Assembly (NCBI RefSeq): GCF_028882255.1
Contig: NZ_JARBUY010000006.1
Span: 42,592 to 106,591 of the forward strand
Length of the DNA: 64,000 bases
Source of the DNA: Maribacter polysaccharolyticus
GTDB taxonomy: Bacteria > Bacteroidota > Bacteroidia > Flavobacteriales > Flavobacteriaceae
Direction: 5' to 3'
In this document: positions 8,591 to 18,364 of the stretch, one piece after another
How positions within the stretch are numbered: the stretch's first letter is position 1
Layout: each line of letters begins with the position of its first letter
The notes under the pieces: generated by a model
What the model saw: only the letters and a program-made list of their open reading frames with translations
Databases searched by the model: none
Told to the model about the DNA's origin: nothing
Position numbers and translations under genes: made by a program

Positions 8591-9925
8591 CTATAGATTT
8601 TTAACAGCTTCTTTAAATTGATCACCCCTATCTTCATAGTTCTTGAACAGGTCAAAACTCGCACAGGCCGGTGACAACAATACGGTATCGCCACGTTCGG
8701 CTATTTTGTAGGCTACTTTCACGGCCTCATCCATAGCAAAGGTTTCAACCAAAAGATCGACAACATTACCAAAGGCATCAATGATCTTTGAATTATCAGT
8801 ACCCAAACAAATAATGGCCTTGACCTTTTCGCGTACCAAAGGCATCAATTCCTTATAATTATTACCCTTATCGACACCCCCGACAATCCAGACCGTTGGA
8901 GCGCTCATGCTATCCAACGCATAATAGGTCGCATTCACATTCGTCGCTTTCGAGTCATTGATATATTGGACATGCTGAATTTTAAGCACCTTCTCCAAAC
9001 GGTGCTCCGCCCCCTGGAAATTGGCTACACACTCGCGTATGGTCTGCTTTCGGATTCCAACAAGCTTGGCCGCCAATGATGCCGCCATAGTGTTCTTTAC
9101 ATTGTGTTTTCCTTCCAGTGCCAGTGTATTCTCTTTCATTTCAAATGTTTCGTTATTAATCTTTATTATTATTTTATCATCTTTTAAAAATGCCCCTTGA
9201 TCCATTTCCTTTTTAATCGAAAATGGCATTAACATGGATTTAACCGGGTGCTTGGCCAACCAACTTTCAATCACTTCATCGTCTGCATCATAGATAAGGT
9301 AATCTTCAACGGTCTGGTTCATTGCAATCCTGAATTTAGACGCTATATAATTCTCAAATCTGTAAGCATAGCGATCTAAATGATCGGGTGTAATATTCGT
9401 GATAATGGCCACATGGGGCTTAAACCCTACAATGCCATCCAACTGAAAACTACTTATTTCCAATACATAATTCCCATACTCATTTTCAGCAACCATCTTG
9501 GCGAAACTGTCACCGATATTTCCTGCCATCCCGACACTTTGCCCGCCTCCCTTTAAAATATGGTGGGTAAGCATCGTAGTCGTGGTTTTGCCATTACTAC
9601 CCGTAATCCCTATGATTACCGCATCGGTAAATTGTGATGCGAATTCTATTTCGGAGATCACAGGGATGCCCGCCTCGACCAACTCAAGGACCAAAGGAAC
9701 CGTATCAGGTATTCCCGGACTCTTCATGACTACATCCGCATGTAATATCCTTGATTTGGTATGGGCCTTTTCTTCCCAATCAATCCCATAATGTTCAAGA
9801 ACTTTTTTATACTTTTCCTTTATTTCCCCTTTATCGGAAACAAAGACCCTATATCCTTTTTTCAACCCCAAAATGGCAGTACCTACGCCACTTTCCCCTC
9901 CACCAAGGACTACCAAGCACTCCAT
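8591..9925 (-). CDS. murD: UDP-N-acetylmuramoyl-L-alanine--D-glutamate ligase MurD
   Basis: Adds D-glutamate to UDP-MurNAc-L-Ala. The short N-terminal VLGGGESGVGTA loop, the ATP-binding GITGSNGKTTTTML loop, the central ITNITPDHLDRY motif and the C-terminal NDSKATNVNATYYAL and LSPACASFDLFKNYEDRG motifs identify MurD rather than the other Mur ligases. Length of 444 residues is normal. Its ATG directly follows the mraY stop (TAAATG), which suggests translational coupling. Confidence 0.97.
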   Translation of the reverse strand: MECLVVLGGGESGVGTAILGLKKGYRVFVSDKGEIKEKYKKVLEHYGIDWEEKAHTKSRILHADVVMKSPGIPDTVPLVLELVEAGIPVISEIEFASQFTDAVIIGITGSNGKTTTTMLTHHILKGGGQSVGMAGNIGDSFAKMVAENEYGNYVLEISSFQLDGIVGFKPHVAIITNITPDHLDRYAYRFENYIASKFRIAMNQTVEDYLIYDADDEVIESWLAKHPVKSMLMPFSIKKEMDQGAFLKDDKIIIKINNETFEMKENTLALEGKHNVKNTMAASLAAKLVGIRKQTIRECVANFQGAEHRLEKVLKIQHVQYINDSKATNVNATYYALDSMSAPTVWIVGGVDKGNNYKELMPLVREKVKAIICLGTDNSKIIDAFGNVVDLLVETFAMDEAVKVAYKIAERGDTVLLSPACASFDLFKNYEDRGDQFKEAVKNL

Positions 9926-11146
9926 TTATCGGACTTTAAGGGTAATGACCGTTATTATTGCCAACATGACACCCACAATCCAAAAACGGGTTACTATCTT
10001 GCTCTCATGATACCCCCTTTTCTGATAGTGATGATGCAACGGTGCCATCAGGAATATCCGCTTTCCTTCCCCTAGGGTTTTCTTGGTATACTTAAAATAT
10101 CCAACCTGCAACATGACGGAAATGGACTCCGCAAAGAAAATCCCGCACAATACCGGTATCAATAATTCCTTGCGTATGATAATGGCTATTACGGCGATTA
10201 CCCCACCAATGGTCAAACTCCCGGTATCCCCCATGAATACGGTAGCGGGAAACGCATTGTACCACAAGAAACCGACCAAGGCACCTACAAAGGCCGTAAT
10301 AAAAACCAATAGCTCACCAACACCTGTGATGTACATAATATCCAAATAGTCGGAAAATATAATATTCCCGGACACCCAAGTAAAAACCCCCAGGGTAAAG
10401 ACGATGATCGCCGACGTCCCGGCCGCCAATCCATCTATCCCATCGGTTAGGTTCGCCCCATTGGAAACCGCCGTAACGATCAATATGATCATCGGAATGA
10501 ATATCAACCAGGCATAATCCTTGGCCCCTTCTCCGGCCCAAGCGATAAGGTTACCATAATCGAATTCATTGTTCTTTATGAAGGGTACCGTTGTACGGGT
10601 TGATTTTATATCGGCCCCTTTGACCTGCTCAACCTTGTACTCGGCGTTTATTATGGTTTTGTCATGATCACGCATTGTTACTTCGGGATGAAAATACAAG
10701 GTAGCCCCTACGATGAGCCCTAAAACCACTTGACCCAAGATCTTAAACCGCCCTTTCAATCCCTCTTTATCCTTTTTAAAGGTCTTGATATAATCATCGA
10801 CAAACCCGATAATCCCCATCCAGAGCATTGTCACGATCAAAAGAATGATATAAATATTAAGGATATCGGCAAACAACAATACAGGGATCAATGTGGCCAA
10901 AATAATTATGAGACCACCCATGGTAGGCGTACCTGCTTTTTGCTCTTGACCTTGCAGTCCCAGGTCCCTGATCTGCTCCCCGATTTGCTTTCGTTGCAAA
11001 AACAAAATCACTTTTTTACCGTAAACCGTAGCAATAATCAAGGAAAACAGAATGGTCATGGCCGCACGAAAGGTGGTAAAACCGAAGAGGCCCGCCCCCG
11101 GCAGCTGGTATTCCTTTTCCAAATATTCAAACAGATAATATAGCAT
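9926..11146 (-). CDS. mraY: MraY, phospho-MurNAc-pentapeptide transferase
   Basis: Forms lipid I from UDP-MurNAc-pentapeptide and undecaprenyl phosphate in the inner membrane. A polytopic protein with the family motifs TPTMGGL, the catalytic region FVDDYIK (adjacent Asp residues), [18 protein letters not shown] and the histidine-rich [12 protein letters not shown] near residue 380. At 406 residues it is longer than the E. coli enzyme (360) because of an insertion of about 50 residues near 150-200, typical for Bacteroidetes. Confidence 0.97.
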   Translation of the reverse strand: MLYYLFEYLEKEYQLPGAGLFGFTTFRAAMTILFSLIIATVYGKKVILFLQRKQIGEQIRDLGLQGQEQKAGTPTMGGLIIILATLIPVLLFADILNIYIILLIVTMLWMGIIGFVDDYIKTFKKDKEGLKGRFKILGQVVLGLIVGATLYFHPEVTMRDHDKTIINAEYKVEQVKGADIKSTRTTVPFIKNNEFDYGNLIAWAGEGAKDYAWLIFIPMIILIVTAVSNGANLTDGIDGLAAGTSAIIVFTLGVFTWVSGNIIFSDYLDIMYITGVGELLVFITAFVGALVGFLWYNAFPATVFMGDTGSLTIGGVIAVIAIIIRKELLIPVLCGIFFAESISVMLQVGYFKYTKKTLGEGKRIFLMAPLHHHYQKRGYHESKIVTRFWIVGVMLAIITVITLKVR

Positions 11147-11167
11147 TCCTAGTGATCGTTATGTATT

Positions 11168-12631
11168 TTATTTATCCAATGTCCTTAAAACTTCCCTTAC
11201 TATTTTAAAATCGTCGAAATCAATCCGCTTCCCATTGGTTTCCTGATAGGTTTCGTGTCCTTTACCTGCGATAAGGATAATATCTTTGGGCATCGCCAAT
11301 TGACAGGCCGTCTTTATCGCCTGTTTTCTATTTTCTATAGACAATACTTTACCGACATATTGAGGTTCTACCCCGGCTTCCATTTCCTCAATGATGACCG
11401 CTGGAAGTTCAGACCTCGGATTATCGGAGGTGAAAATGACCTTATCACTCATTTGGGCAGCGATTTTACCCATTACCGGACGCTTAGACTTGTCTCTATC
11501 GCCACCACACCCCACAACGGTGATGACGTTTTCATTTCCTGTCCTCAATGTTTCGATTGTCTCAAGTACATTCTTCAAAGCATCCGGAGTATGGGCATAA
11601 TCCACTATAGCCGTAATTTTTTCTTTTGATATATGATATTGGAACCTTCCGTCCACAGTATCCAATTCACTGAGTAAACGAAGGGTCTCCAATTTTTCTA
11701 GCCCCAACAAATCGGCCGTGGCATAAATGGCCAAAACATTGTAGGCATTAAAACTCCCAATAAGTTTCGTCCACAATTGATCCTCATCAATCCGCAACAA
11801 TTGTCCGTCAAACTGATTCTCAAGAATCTGGGCCCTATAATCGGCATAGGTCTTTAAAGCATAAGTGACTTTTCTGGCCTTGGTATTCTGTACCATGACC
11901 AAACCGTTCTTATCGTCGATGTTGGTAAGGGCAAATGCTTTTTTCGATAAATTATCGAACAATGATTTCTTGGTATCACGATAATCCGCGAACGATTTAT
12001 GGTAATCCAAGTGATCATGGGTAAGATTCGTAAATATCGCCCCTTCGAACTGTAACCCTTCGGTTCGTTTTTGATGGATCCCATGGGAACTCACCTCCAT
12101 AAAACAAAATTCGACCCCCTCATCGTTCATTAGGGCCAAGTACTTATTTATGGTCAAAGCATCAGGGGTGGTATGCAATGTTTTGAATTCCTTGTCATCG
12201 ACCATTATTTTAATAGTGGATATCAGCCCCACCTTAAAACCGGCCTTTTTGAACAATTGATACAATAGACTACTTATGGTGGTCTTACCATTCGTTCCCG
12301 TGATTCCGATCAATTTTAAATTTCGGGATGGGTTCCCGTAATAATTGGAAGCCATTATGGCCAAAGCTTTGTTCGCATTATCGACTTCGACATAGACCAC
12401 ACCGTCTATCAATTGCTCGGGCATCGTTTCACACACAATGCAGACCGCACCCGAATCAATGGCCTTTTCAATATACTTATGACCGTCTGTCAAAACCCCT
12501 TTGATTGCCACAAAGACATCATCCAAACCCACTTTTCGCGAATCGAAAGTTATGGCATTTACCATGGTAGTGGTAGAACCACTCACCGCGGAGATACTGA
12601 CCCCGAACAATATGTCTTTTAATAGATTCAC
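11168..12631 (-). CDS. murE: MurE, UDP-MurNAc-tripeptide synthetase (meso-DAP type)
   Basis: Adds the third amino acid of the stem peptide. The ATP-binding loop GITGTNGKTTISSL and the motifs TNLTHDHLDYH and DYAHTPDALKN are present. The specificity motif DNPR (TSDNPRSE, around residue 405) marks enzymes that take meso-diaminopimelate rather than lysine, so the wall is of the DAP type. Full length at 487 residues. The start overlaps the ftsI stop by 4 bp. Confidence 0.97.
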   Translation of the reverse strand: MNLLKDILFGVSISAVSGSTTTMVNAITFDSRKVGLDDVFVAIKGVLTDGHKYIEKAIDSGAVCIVCETMPEQLIDGVVYVEVDNANKALAIMASNYYGNPSRNLKLIGITGTNGKTTISSLLYQLFKKAGFKVGLISTIKIMVDDKEFKTLHTTPDALTINKYLALMNDEGVEFCFMEVSSHGIHQKRTEGLQFEGAIFTNLTHDHLDYHKSFADYRDTKKSLFDNLSKKAFALTNIDDKNGLVMVQNTKARKVTYALKTYADYRAQILENQFDGQLLRIDEDQLWTKLIGSFNAYNVLAIYATADLLGLEKLETLRLLSELDTVDGRFQYHISKEKITAIVDYAHTPDALKNVLETIETLRTGNENVITVVGCGGDRDKSKRPVMGKIAAQMSDKVIFTSDNPRSELPAVIIEEMEAGVEPQYVGKVLSIENRKQAIKTACQLAMPKDIILIAGKGHETYQETNGKRIDFDDFKIVREVLRTLDK

Positions 12632-14634
12632 GAAAGTTCCAATATTATCGTTTTAACTTTATTGATATCCGTTCCCTGCGAAATGGATTGTTTTTTGACC
12701 TTACCGTTACCTTTGACTTCTACATTCAATCCCAGGTTCTCAAGGATGGCTACGGCATCCATACCGCACATTCCCTTTACGTTAGGCACTTTTTCATATT
12801 TCTTTTGGGCTTCGGCATAGTACTTTTGATACGATTGTTCCAATCGCTCATCTTCCTCCTTGATCATTTCAACTTCATCGACCAATGGACTGGTGGCGTA
12901 TACCTTTTGGGCCACCGATTTAAAAACAGGTCCCGAAACATCGGCCCCATAATATCCTACACTTTTGTCGGGCTCATGAATGACCACGATACAGGAATAT
13001 TTCGGATTTTCGGCAGGAAAATAGCCCGCAAAAGTGGAAATATACCTTAGTTTATCGGGATCCTTGGACACATAATTCTTTTGTGCCGTACCTGTTTTAC
13101 CCGCCATGGAAAAATTAGGGGAATACAACCTATGCCCCGTTCCGTGTTTTTTCTCCACAACATCCTTAAGTAACTGCTGTACTTTTTCGACGGTTTCCTT
13201 AGAGCATATTGAAGGATTGATCACTTCCTTATCAAATTTCACAATGGTCCTGTTCCACTCTTTAACCTCTTTGATCAATCTGGGCTTAACCATTTCCCCA
13301 TCGTTCGCAATGGCATTATAAAAGGTCAGAACCTGCAGGGGCGTCATCGAGACCTCGTAACCATAAGCCATTTGCGCCAAGGAAAGGCCAGACCAACCCT
13401 TATCGCCGGGAGAACGCAATACGGGTTTACCTTCTCCCTTTATCGGCAGCCCCAATTCCGCACCGACCCCCATACTAAGAAGACGGTTCACATATTTCGA
13501 AGGCTTCTCTTTATAGCCGTTGTGGATTGTTTTTGCAAAAGCCGTATTTGAGGAAACCTCAAAAGCCTTTGCCATTGAAATTTTACCATATCCCCCGTGT
13601 TTGGAATCCTTTACCCTATGGTTATAGATCTTCCAATATCCTTTTTCCGTATCAACAACCGAACTCGTATCGATTACCTTATCCTCCAAAGCGGCAACCA
13701 AATTCATTAATTTAAAGGTCGATCCCGGTTCATGGGACTCCCCAATGGCATAGTTCAATCGCTCGTAGTATTTTCCTTCTTGGGTTCTACCCAAATTGGA
13801 AATGGCCTTAACTTCCCCCGTTTGGGTCTCCATAACGATCACCGTCCCATGTTCGGCCTTATAATGTTCCAATTGCCTTAACAAGGCATGATGGGCGATA
13901 TCCTGAATATTGATATCTATGGTCGATATCACGTCGTACCCATCTTTTGGCTCAACGATATTATCCATACCGATGGGCTTCCATTGGCCCTTCGCTATTT
14001 TTTGTTTTAAACGCTTACCCTCAACACCGCGCAAATACTGACCGAAAGCACCTTCCAATCCAACCCGGGTATAGTAGCCGTTTTCATCCCTTCGTTCATA
14101 CCCCACACTGCGTTCCGCGATTTTCCCCAAAGGGTGTTCCCGAACCGTTTTCTGCTCAACGATCAATCCGCCCTTATACGGTCCTTTATTCAACAAAGGA
14201 AAGCCCTTAACAGCCATATAATCGGAATAATCCAGATTGCGCACCAAAAGTGTGTACCGATTTTTATTGGCCTTCGCCTTACGTAAGATCTGTTGGTAAT
14301 GGGAAGACGTCTTTCCGGTCAACTTGGACAACGCATCGGAAAGCGGCTTTACATTCTCTTTGAAATCGGCATCACTTACGGTAACGGCATCAAAGCGAAT
14401 CGTATATTTCGACACCGAGGTTGCCAACAAGCTACCATCATCGGAATACAGGTTACCCCGATTTGGCGCAATGGTAAACATCTTCTCTGTTCGCTTATAG
14501 GCCAGATCCCTGTATTTATCCCCATCCACCAATTGGATGGACACCATCTTGAAAAGCACGGCACAAGCGAACAGGAATAGAAATACCGCCACAACGTATA
14601 ACCTATTTAATATTCTCTTTTCGGAAACTGCCAT
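12628..14634 (-). CDS. ftsI: FtsI, septal penicillin-binding protein with a PASTA domain
   Basis: Class B transpeptidase that cross-links septal peptidoglycan. One N-terminal membrane anchor (LYVVAVFLFLFACAVLF) is followed by the dimerisation domain and the transpeptidase domain with SxxK (GSTFK, near residue 305), SxN (SSNTAF) and KTGT (GKTGTAQKN). The last 60 residues (VPNVKGMCGMDAVAILENLG) form a single PASTA domain, which proteobacterial FtsI lacks but Bacteroidetes and Gram-positive enzymes have. 668 residues. Its start overlaps the upstream ftsL-like gene by one base (TAATG). Confidence 0.96.
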   Translation of the reverse strand: MAVSEKRILNRLYVVAVFLFLFACAVLFKMVSIQLVDGDKYRDLAYKRTEKMFTIAPNRGNLYSDDGSLLATSVSKYTIRFDAVTVSDADFKENVKPLSDALSKLTGKTSSHYQQILRKAKANKNRYTLLVRNLDYSDYMAVKGFPLLNKGPYKGGLIVEQKTVREHPLGKIAERSVGYERRDENGYYTRVGLEGAFGQYLRGVEGKRLKQKIAKGQWKPIGMDNIVEPKDGYDVISTIDINIQDIAHHALLRQLEHYKAEHGTVIVMETQTGEVKAISNLGRTQEGKYYERLNYAIGESHEPGSTFKLMNLVAALEDKVIDTSSVVDTEKGYWKIYNHRVKDSKHGGYGKISMAKAFEVSSNTAFAKTIHNGYKEKPSKYVNRLLSMGVGAELGLPIKGEGKPVLRSPGDKGWSGLSLAQMAYGYEVSMTPLQVLTFYNAIANDGEMVKPRLIKEVKEWNRTIVKFDKEVINPSICSKETVEKVQQLLKDVVEKKHGTGHRLYSPNFSMAGKTGTAQKNYVSKDPDKLRYISTFAGYFPAENPKYSCIVVIHEPDKSVGYYGADVSGPVFKSVAQKVYATSPLVDEVEMIKEEDERLEQSYQKYYAEAQKKYEKVPNVKGMCGMDAVAILENLGLNVEVKGNGKVKKQSISQGTDINKVKTIILELS

Positions 14635-14954
14635 TATTCCTTAAATGATTTAACCTTTATTTTCTTTGGGGGTGTTTCAGAGGGATACAATCCCTTACTT
14701 TCCACAATCTTCGTAATTGTGGATTCCAACTTTAAACGCTGTACATCGGAACGTAGTTCAACAAATTCGCTACGCAGTTCCTTCACCTCTTCGTTCAGGG
14801 CGGCAATCTGATGCACTTTCCTATCGGCACTGTGTGAACTACCGATCATCACCGTTGCCAAAAAGGAGACGAAAATAATAAACAACCAGTGTTTCGGGGC
14901 GTCTCCGCTCACCAAAAACTTACCTTTCAAGACGTCCAATATTCCTTTTTTCAT
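14634..14954 (-). CDS. ftsL: FtsL-like divisome protein
   Basis: A 106-residue bitopic protein with a short cytoplasmic N-terminus, one membrane helix (HWLFIIFVSFLATVMIGSS, about residues 22-40) and a predicted coiled coil of heptad pattern (IAALNEEVKELRSEFVEL and on). Size, topology and location between rsmH and ftsI match the FtsL slot of dcw clusters. FtsL proteins share almost no sequence, so the name rests on architecture and synteny. It probably forms a complex with FtsQ and a FtsB homologue that is not in the window. Confidence 0.85.
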   Translation of the reverse strand: MKKGILDVLKGKFLVSGDAPKHWLFIIFVSFLATVMIGSSHSADRKVHQIAALNEEVKELRSEFVELRSDVQRLKLESTITKIVESKGLYPSETPPKKIKVKSFKE

Positions 14955-14961
14955 CGTGTTG

Positions 14962-15855
14962 TCAAATGCGTTCCGCTATTCTCAATTTCGCACTTCGCGC
15001 CCTGTTGTTCACTGCAATTTCCTCTTTCGTCGGCACTACCAAACCACCAACTTTCCTTAAGGGCACATCAATGTTCCCATAAAAATCCTTCTCAGGCTCC
15101 CCTTCGAACAGTCCCGACCTAATAAAGCGTTTCACTAACCGATCCTCCAAAGAGTGATAACTGATAACACTTAATCTACCACCGGGTTTCAGCAATTCAG
15201 GCACCTGTTGTAAAAATTCCTTGATCACCTCGATTTCCTGGTTCACCTCTATACGGATGGCCTGATAAATCTGGGCCAAGATCTTATGCTCTTTATGCTT
15301 TGGTAAAAACCTCCCCAACACCTCCTTCAATTGGGCCGAGGTTTTTATCGGAGCTTTCTCCCTACTTGCAACGATCACATTCGCCATGGCGTTGGCATTT
15401 CGCAAATCACCATATTGAAACAACACCCGCCTCAAGTCATTATATTCGTAGGAATTCACGACATCATAAGCCGATACAAGTCCTTTTTGACTCATTCTCA
15501 TATCCAAATCGGCATCAAAACGCGTGGAAAATCCACGTTCCGCCTTATCGAACTGATGGGAAGAAACCCCAAAATCGGCCAGGATACCATCTACTTTTCG
15601 AATGCCATAGAACTTTAAAAACTGCCTTATATACCTAAAATTTTCATTGATCAATGTTAACCTAGCGTCATCCACTTTGTTATCCAACGCCTCTTCATCC
15701 TGATCAAAAGCAAACAACCTACCTTCCGGACCGAGGCGTTTCAGGATTTCTTTTGAATGCCCTCCTCCTCCGTAGGTCACATCCACATAAACCCCATCGG
15801 CCTTGATATCAAGTCCATCAACGGACGCCTCGAGAAGTACCGGATTATGATACAT
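14962..15855 (-). CDS. rsmH: RsmH, 16S rRNA m4C1402 methyltransferase
   Basis: SAM-dependent methyltransferase that modifies the N4 of C1402 in 16S rRNA. The motifs MYHNPVLLEASVDGL, DVTYGGGGHSKEIL (SAM-binding), DFGVSSHQFD and SYHSLEDRLVKRF are diagnostic. Length of 297 residues fits the family. The frame opens at 15870, but homologues begin at MYHNPVLL, so the ATG at 15855 is preferred; it overlaps the mraZ end by 11 bp. Confidence 0.95.
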   Translation of the reverse strand: MYHNPVLLEASVDGLDIKADGVYVDVTYGGGGHSKEILKRLGPEGRLFAFDQDEEALDNKVDDARLTLINENFRYIRQFLKFYGIRKVDGILADFGVSSHQFDKAERGFSTRFDADLDMRMSQKGLVSAYDVVNSYEYNDLRRVLFQYGDLRNANAMANVIVASREKAPIKTSAQLKEVLGRFLPKHKEHKILAQIYQAIRIEVNQEIEVIKEFLQQVPELLKPGGRLSVISYHSLEDRLVKRFIRSGLFEGEPEKDFYGNIDVPLRKVGGLVVPTKEEIAVNNRARSAKLRIAERI

Positions 15856-16318
15856 CAGGAATGTTTTCACCTAGACCTCCCATAACTTCCTCTGCCAAGA
15901 CCTCAAAATCATCATCAGTGATCTCGATGGCCTTTTCATAACTGTCCTTATCCCATATCTCAATAATATCAACAGACGGACTTAGCGCTATTTCCTTTAC
16001 GATGCCCGCTATTGACATTAGATTTTTCGGAATCAACAACCGCCCTGCATTATCAACCTCAACCTCTTTTACCCCAGCCATGAAAATGCGAATGAAATCA
16101 TTGTTCTTTTTAACAAAGCGATTCAACTTTTTGATCTTAAGCATCATCTCGTTCCACTGGGCCATGGGCCAAAGCTCCAAACAAGCACCACTGACCGAAC
16201 GCTTTAAGACAAAGCCTTCGTTCAAAACCGGCAATAGCCTATTTTTGAGGGCAGATGGTAACATTACCCTACCTTTGGCATCAGCTTTACAGTAATATGC
16301 TTCGTTAAAATTTATCAC
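15845..16318 (-). CDS. mraZ: MraZ, transcriptional regulator of the dcw cluster
   Basis: DNA-binding protein with two AbrB/SpoVT-like domains. The N-terminal copy has YYCKADAKGRVMLPSALK and the second has VEVDNAGRLLIPKNL near residues 88-102. 157 residues is close to the usual 150. The start codon is GTG. In E. coli and mollicutes MraZ oligomers bind 10-bp-spaced repeats upstream of their own gene; exactly such a repeat is present here about 50 bp before the start, so autorepression of the cluster is likely. Confidence 0.95.
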   Translation of the reverse strand: MINFNEAYYCKADAKGRVMLPSALKNRLLPVLNEGFVLKRSVSGACLELWPMAQWNEMMLKIKKLNRFVKKNNDFIRIFMAGVKEVEVDNAGRLLIPKNLMSIAGIVKEIALSPSVDIIEIWDKDSYEKAIEITDDDFEVLAEEVMGGLGENIPDVS

Positions 16319-16348
16319 CCTAAACGGTTGGTTTTCTTATATAGAACT

Positions 16349-16396
16349 CAAATATATAGAATTTATTACCACTATTTACCACTATTTACCACTTTG
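16349..16396 (-). promoter_or_regulatory. dcw promoter with putative MraZ operator
   Basis: On the minus strand AGTGGT occurs three times at exactly 10-bp spacing (16388-16393, 16378-16383, 16368-16373), the first preceded by AA. Twelve bp downstream is TATATTTG (16356-16349), a perfect match to the Bacteroidetes -7 motif TAnnTTTG. The repeats cover the -33 region, so bound protein would block the promoter. The expected start of transcription is about 25 bp before the mraZ GTG. Confidence 0.75.
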
Positions 16397-16541
16397 TTAA
16401 TAAATTCATGGCTTTCGAAGCTTTTTTCGGCCATGGGCCGAGTTGACACCTTTCGTGGTTTTTAAAAAAAGCTTTGGTTATTCCTTAGTGAAAACAGCCA
16501 ATTACCAATCAGATCAATAGATATATCAATAAGGAATTGCC

Positions 16542-16549
16542 TATATTTG
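16542..16549 (+). promoter_or_regulatory. -7 promoter element of the hydrolase-engB pair
   Basis: TATATTTG on the plus strand matches TAnnTTTG and lies 25 bp before the ATG of the hydrolase gene. No clear -33 TTG is seen at the usual distance. Confidence 0.5.
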
Positions 16550-16574
16550 TCAATTCAGACCAGAAGTATTCTCA

Positions 16575-17339
16575 ATGGAAGAAAAGATTATTACAGAGGG
16601 CAAATACCGATATATTGAGAAAGGAGAAGGAATCCCGATTATTATTTTGCATGGACTTATGGGAGGTTTAAGCAATTTCAAAGGGGTCTCTGAACATTTC
16701 CCGAAAAAAGGCTACAAAGTGTTGATCCCGGAATTACCCATCTACACCATGCCCCTGTTAAAGACCACAGTAAAGAGTTTTGCCAAATACCTTGAAGGCT
16801 TCATAGAATATAAAGGGCTGAAAGATGTGATTTTATTGGGCAATTCCCTAGGAGGACACATAGGACTGCTACATACCAAATTGTACCCCGAAATGGTAAA
16901 AGCCCTTGTCATTACCGGTAGTTCCGGACTTTATGAAAGTGCCATGGGTGATGGGTACCCCAAACGAGGCGATTACGAATTCATAAAGAAAAAGGCCCAA
17001 GACGTATTTTATGACCCTGCGGTCGCAACCAAAGAAATCGTTGATGAAGTTTTTGCAACGGTAAACGACCGGGTCAAACTGGTAAAAACATTGGCCATCG
17101 CAAAGAGTGCCATTCGCCACAACATGTCCAAGGACCTGCCCAAAATGAAAACCCCCACCTGTATAATCTGGGGGGAGAACGACTCGGTCACCCCTCCCAA
17201 TGTGGCGAAGGAATTTCACGAACTATTACCCGATTCCGAATTGTTCTGGATAAAGAAATGCGGGCATGCCCCGATGATGGAGCACCCCAACGAGTTTAAT
17301 GAGATACTCGATGCCTGGTTGGAAAAACGGAATTTTTAA
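16575..17339 (+). CDS. Alpha/beta-fold hydrolase
   Basis: A 254-residue soluble hydrolase. The oxyanion-region motif LHGLMGG (around residue 24), nucleophile elbow GNSLGGH (Ser near residue 93), an Asp in WGENDSVTPP and the final His in KKCGHAPMMEHP make a complete catalytic triad. It resembles carbon-carbon hydrolases and haloperoxidase-like esterases, but no substrate can be named. It lies 11 bp before engB on the same strand, so the two are probably co-transcribed away from the divergent dcw cluster. Confidence 0.88.
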   Translation: MEEKIITEGKYRYIEKGEGIPIIILHGLMGGLSNFKGVSEHFPKKGYKVLIPELPIYTMPLLKTTVKSFAKYLEGFIEYKGLKDVILLGNSLGGHIGLLHTKLYPEMVKALVITGSSGLYESAMGDGYPKRGDYEFIKKKAQDVFYDPAVATKEIVDEVFATVNDRVKLVKTLAIAKSAIRHNMSKDLPKMKTPTCIIWGENDSVTPPNVAKEFHELLPDSELFWIKKCGHAPMMEHPNEFNEILDAWLEKRNF

Positions 17340-17350
17340 ACCCGAATTAC

Positions 17351-17968
17351 ATGAAAATCAAGTCGGCCGACTTTGTAATGAGCAATTCCGATGTTGCCAA
17401 ATGCCCTAACGAGCCTTTACCCGAGTACGCCTTTATCGGCCGGTCCAATGTCGGAAAATCCTCCTTGATAAACATGCTTACAGAACGTAAGAGTTTGGCC
17501 AAAACATCGGGAAGACCGGGAAAGACCCAACTGATCAATCATTTCAAAATAAACGACAATTGGTTTTTGGTGGATTTACCGGGGTACGGTTACGCCCGTG
17601 TTTCCAAAAAGGACAAAAAAACTTTTCAAAAATACATTACCGATTACTTTTTAAAACGGAAACAACTGGTAAGTGCCTTTGTATTGGTTGATATTCGTCA
17701 TACCCCACAGAAAATAGACATGGAATTCATGGAGTATCTGGGCGAAAACATGATTCCGTTCAGTATTGTGTTTACCAAAGCCGACAAATTGAAGCCCGCG
17801 AGCATCGCGAAGAACGTGGATGCCTATCTCAACGAATTGATGACCGGTGTTTGGGAAGAAGCCCCCAACCATTTCATCACCTCTTCATCCAAGAATGTTG
17901 GGCGGGAGGAACTGCTGACCTATATCGACGAAGTTAACCGACTGTTTTTTGAAGAGAACAAATTATAA
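17351..17968 (+). CDS. engB: Ribosome biogenesis GTP-binding protein EngB (YsxC/YihA)
   Basis: A TrmE-Era-type GTPase needed for maturation of the large ribosomal subunit. G1 is GRSNVGKSSL, G2/switch I contains RPGKTQLINHF, G3 is DLPGYGYA, G4 is TKAD and G5 is TSSS. The 205 residues match the family. The 3' end overlaps the convergent minus-strand gene by 6 bp. Confidence 0.95.
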   Translation: MKIKSADFVMSNSDVAKCPNEPLPEYAFIGRSNVGKSSLINMLTERKSLAKTSGRPGKTQLINHFKINDNWFLVDLPGYGYARVSKKDKKTFQKYITDYFLKRKQLVSAFVLVDIRHTPQKIDMEFMEYLGENMIPFSIVFTKADKLKPASIAKNVDAYLNELMTGVWEEAPNHFITSSSKNVGREELLTYIDEVNRLFFEENKL

Positions 17969-18364
17969 CCCCATTCTCGATTGTAGCAATTGAATCAATT
18001 CTTCCGGATTTTCGATGGCATCAAGTCGATCCTTGGCCACTAGCACCTCCATACCACCTTTTGAAGCCACTAAGATTATGGGATACTGAAACGCATAACC
18101 GAATTTTGAAGCGTATTGTTTTTGAAACTCATCTTTATGCAAGAATTCCAATTCCCTTGCAGCTTTTTTCCTGAAGTCTTTCCAAGCCTTCTTTTCAGAA
18201 AATACCCCGAAAGTCACATTACAAAGATTACAATCGTATGTTTTCGGACTCCATATTTTATGCAAACTATCCATGACCCCATTGCGGATACCGGAATTCG
18301 CATTATACACAAATATGAGCTTTTCCTGATTTGATTTTCCCCGATGTAAAGTCCCCGAATCCAT
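17963..18364 (-). CDS. Conserved hypothetical protein with a CxxC motif
   Basis: About 133 residues of unknown function. It contains TYDCNLCNVTFG, with two cysteines spaced as in a thioredoxin-like or metal-binding pair, a basic helical middle (KKAWKDFRKKAARELEF) and a hydrophobic strand (YPIILVAS). Some relatives are labelled GTPase, but no G motif is visible here and I do not support that. The frame opens at a TTG (18397); the ATG at 18364 has AAAGGA in front and is preferred. No signal peptide. Confidence 0.65.
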   Translation of the reverse strand: MDSGTLHRGKSNQEKLIFVYNANSGIRNGVMDSLHKIWSPKTYDCNLCNVTFGVFSEKKAWKDFRKKAARELEFLHKDEFQKQYASKFGYAFQYPIILVASKGGMEVLVAKDRLDAIENPEELIQLLQSRMGL

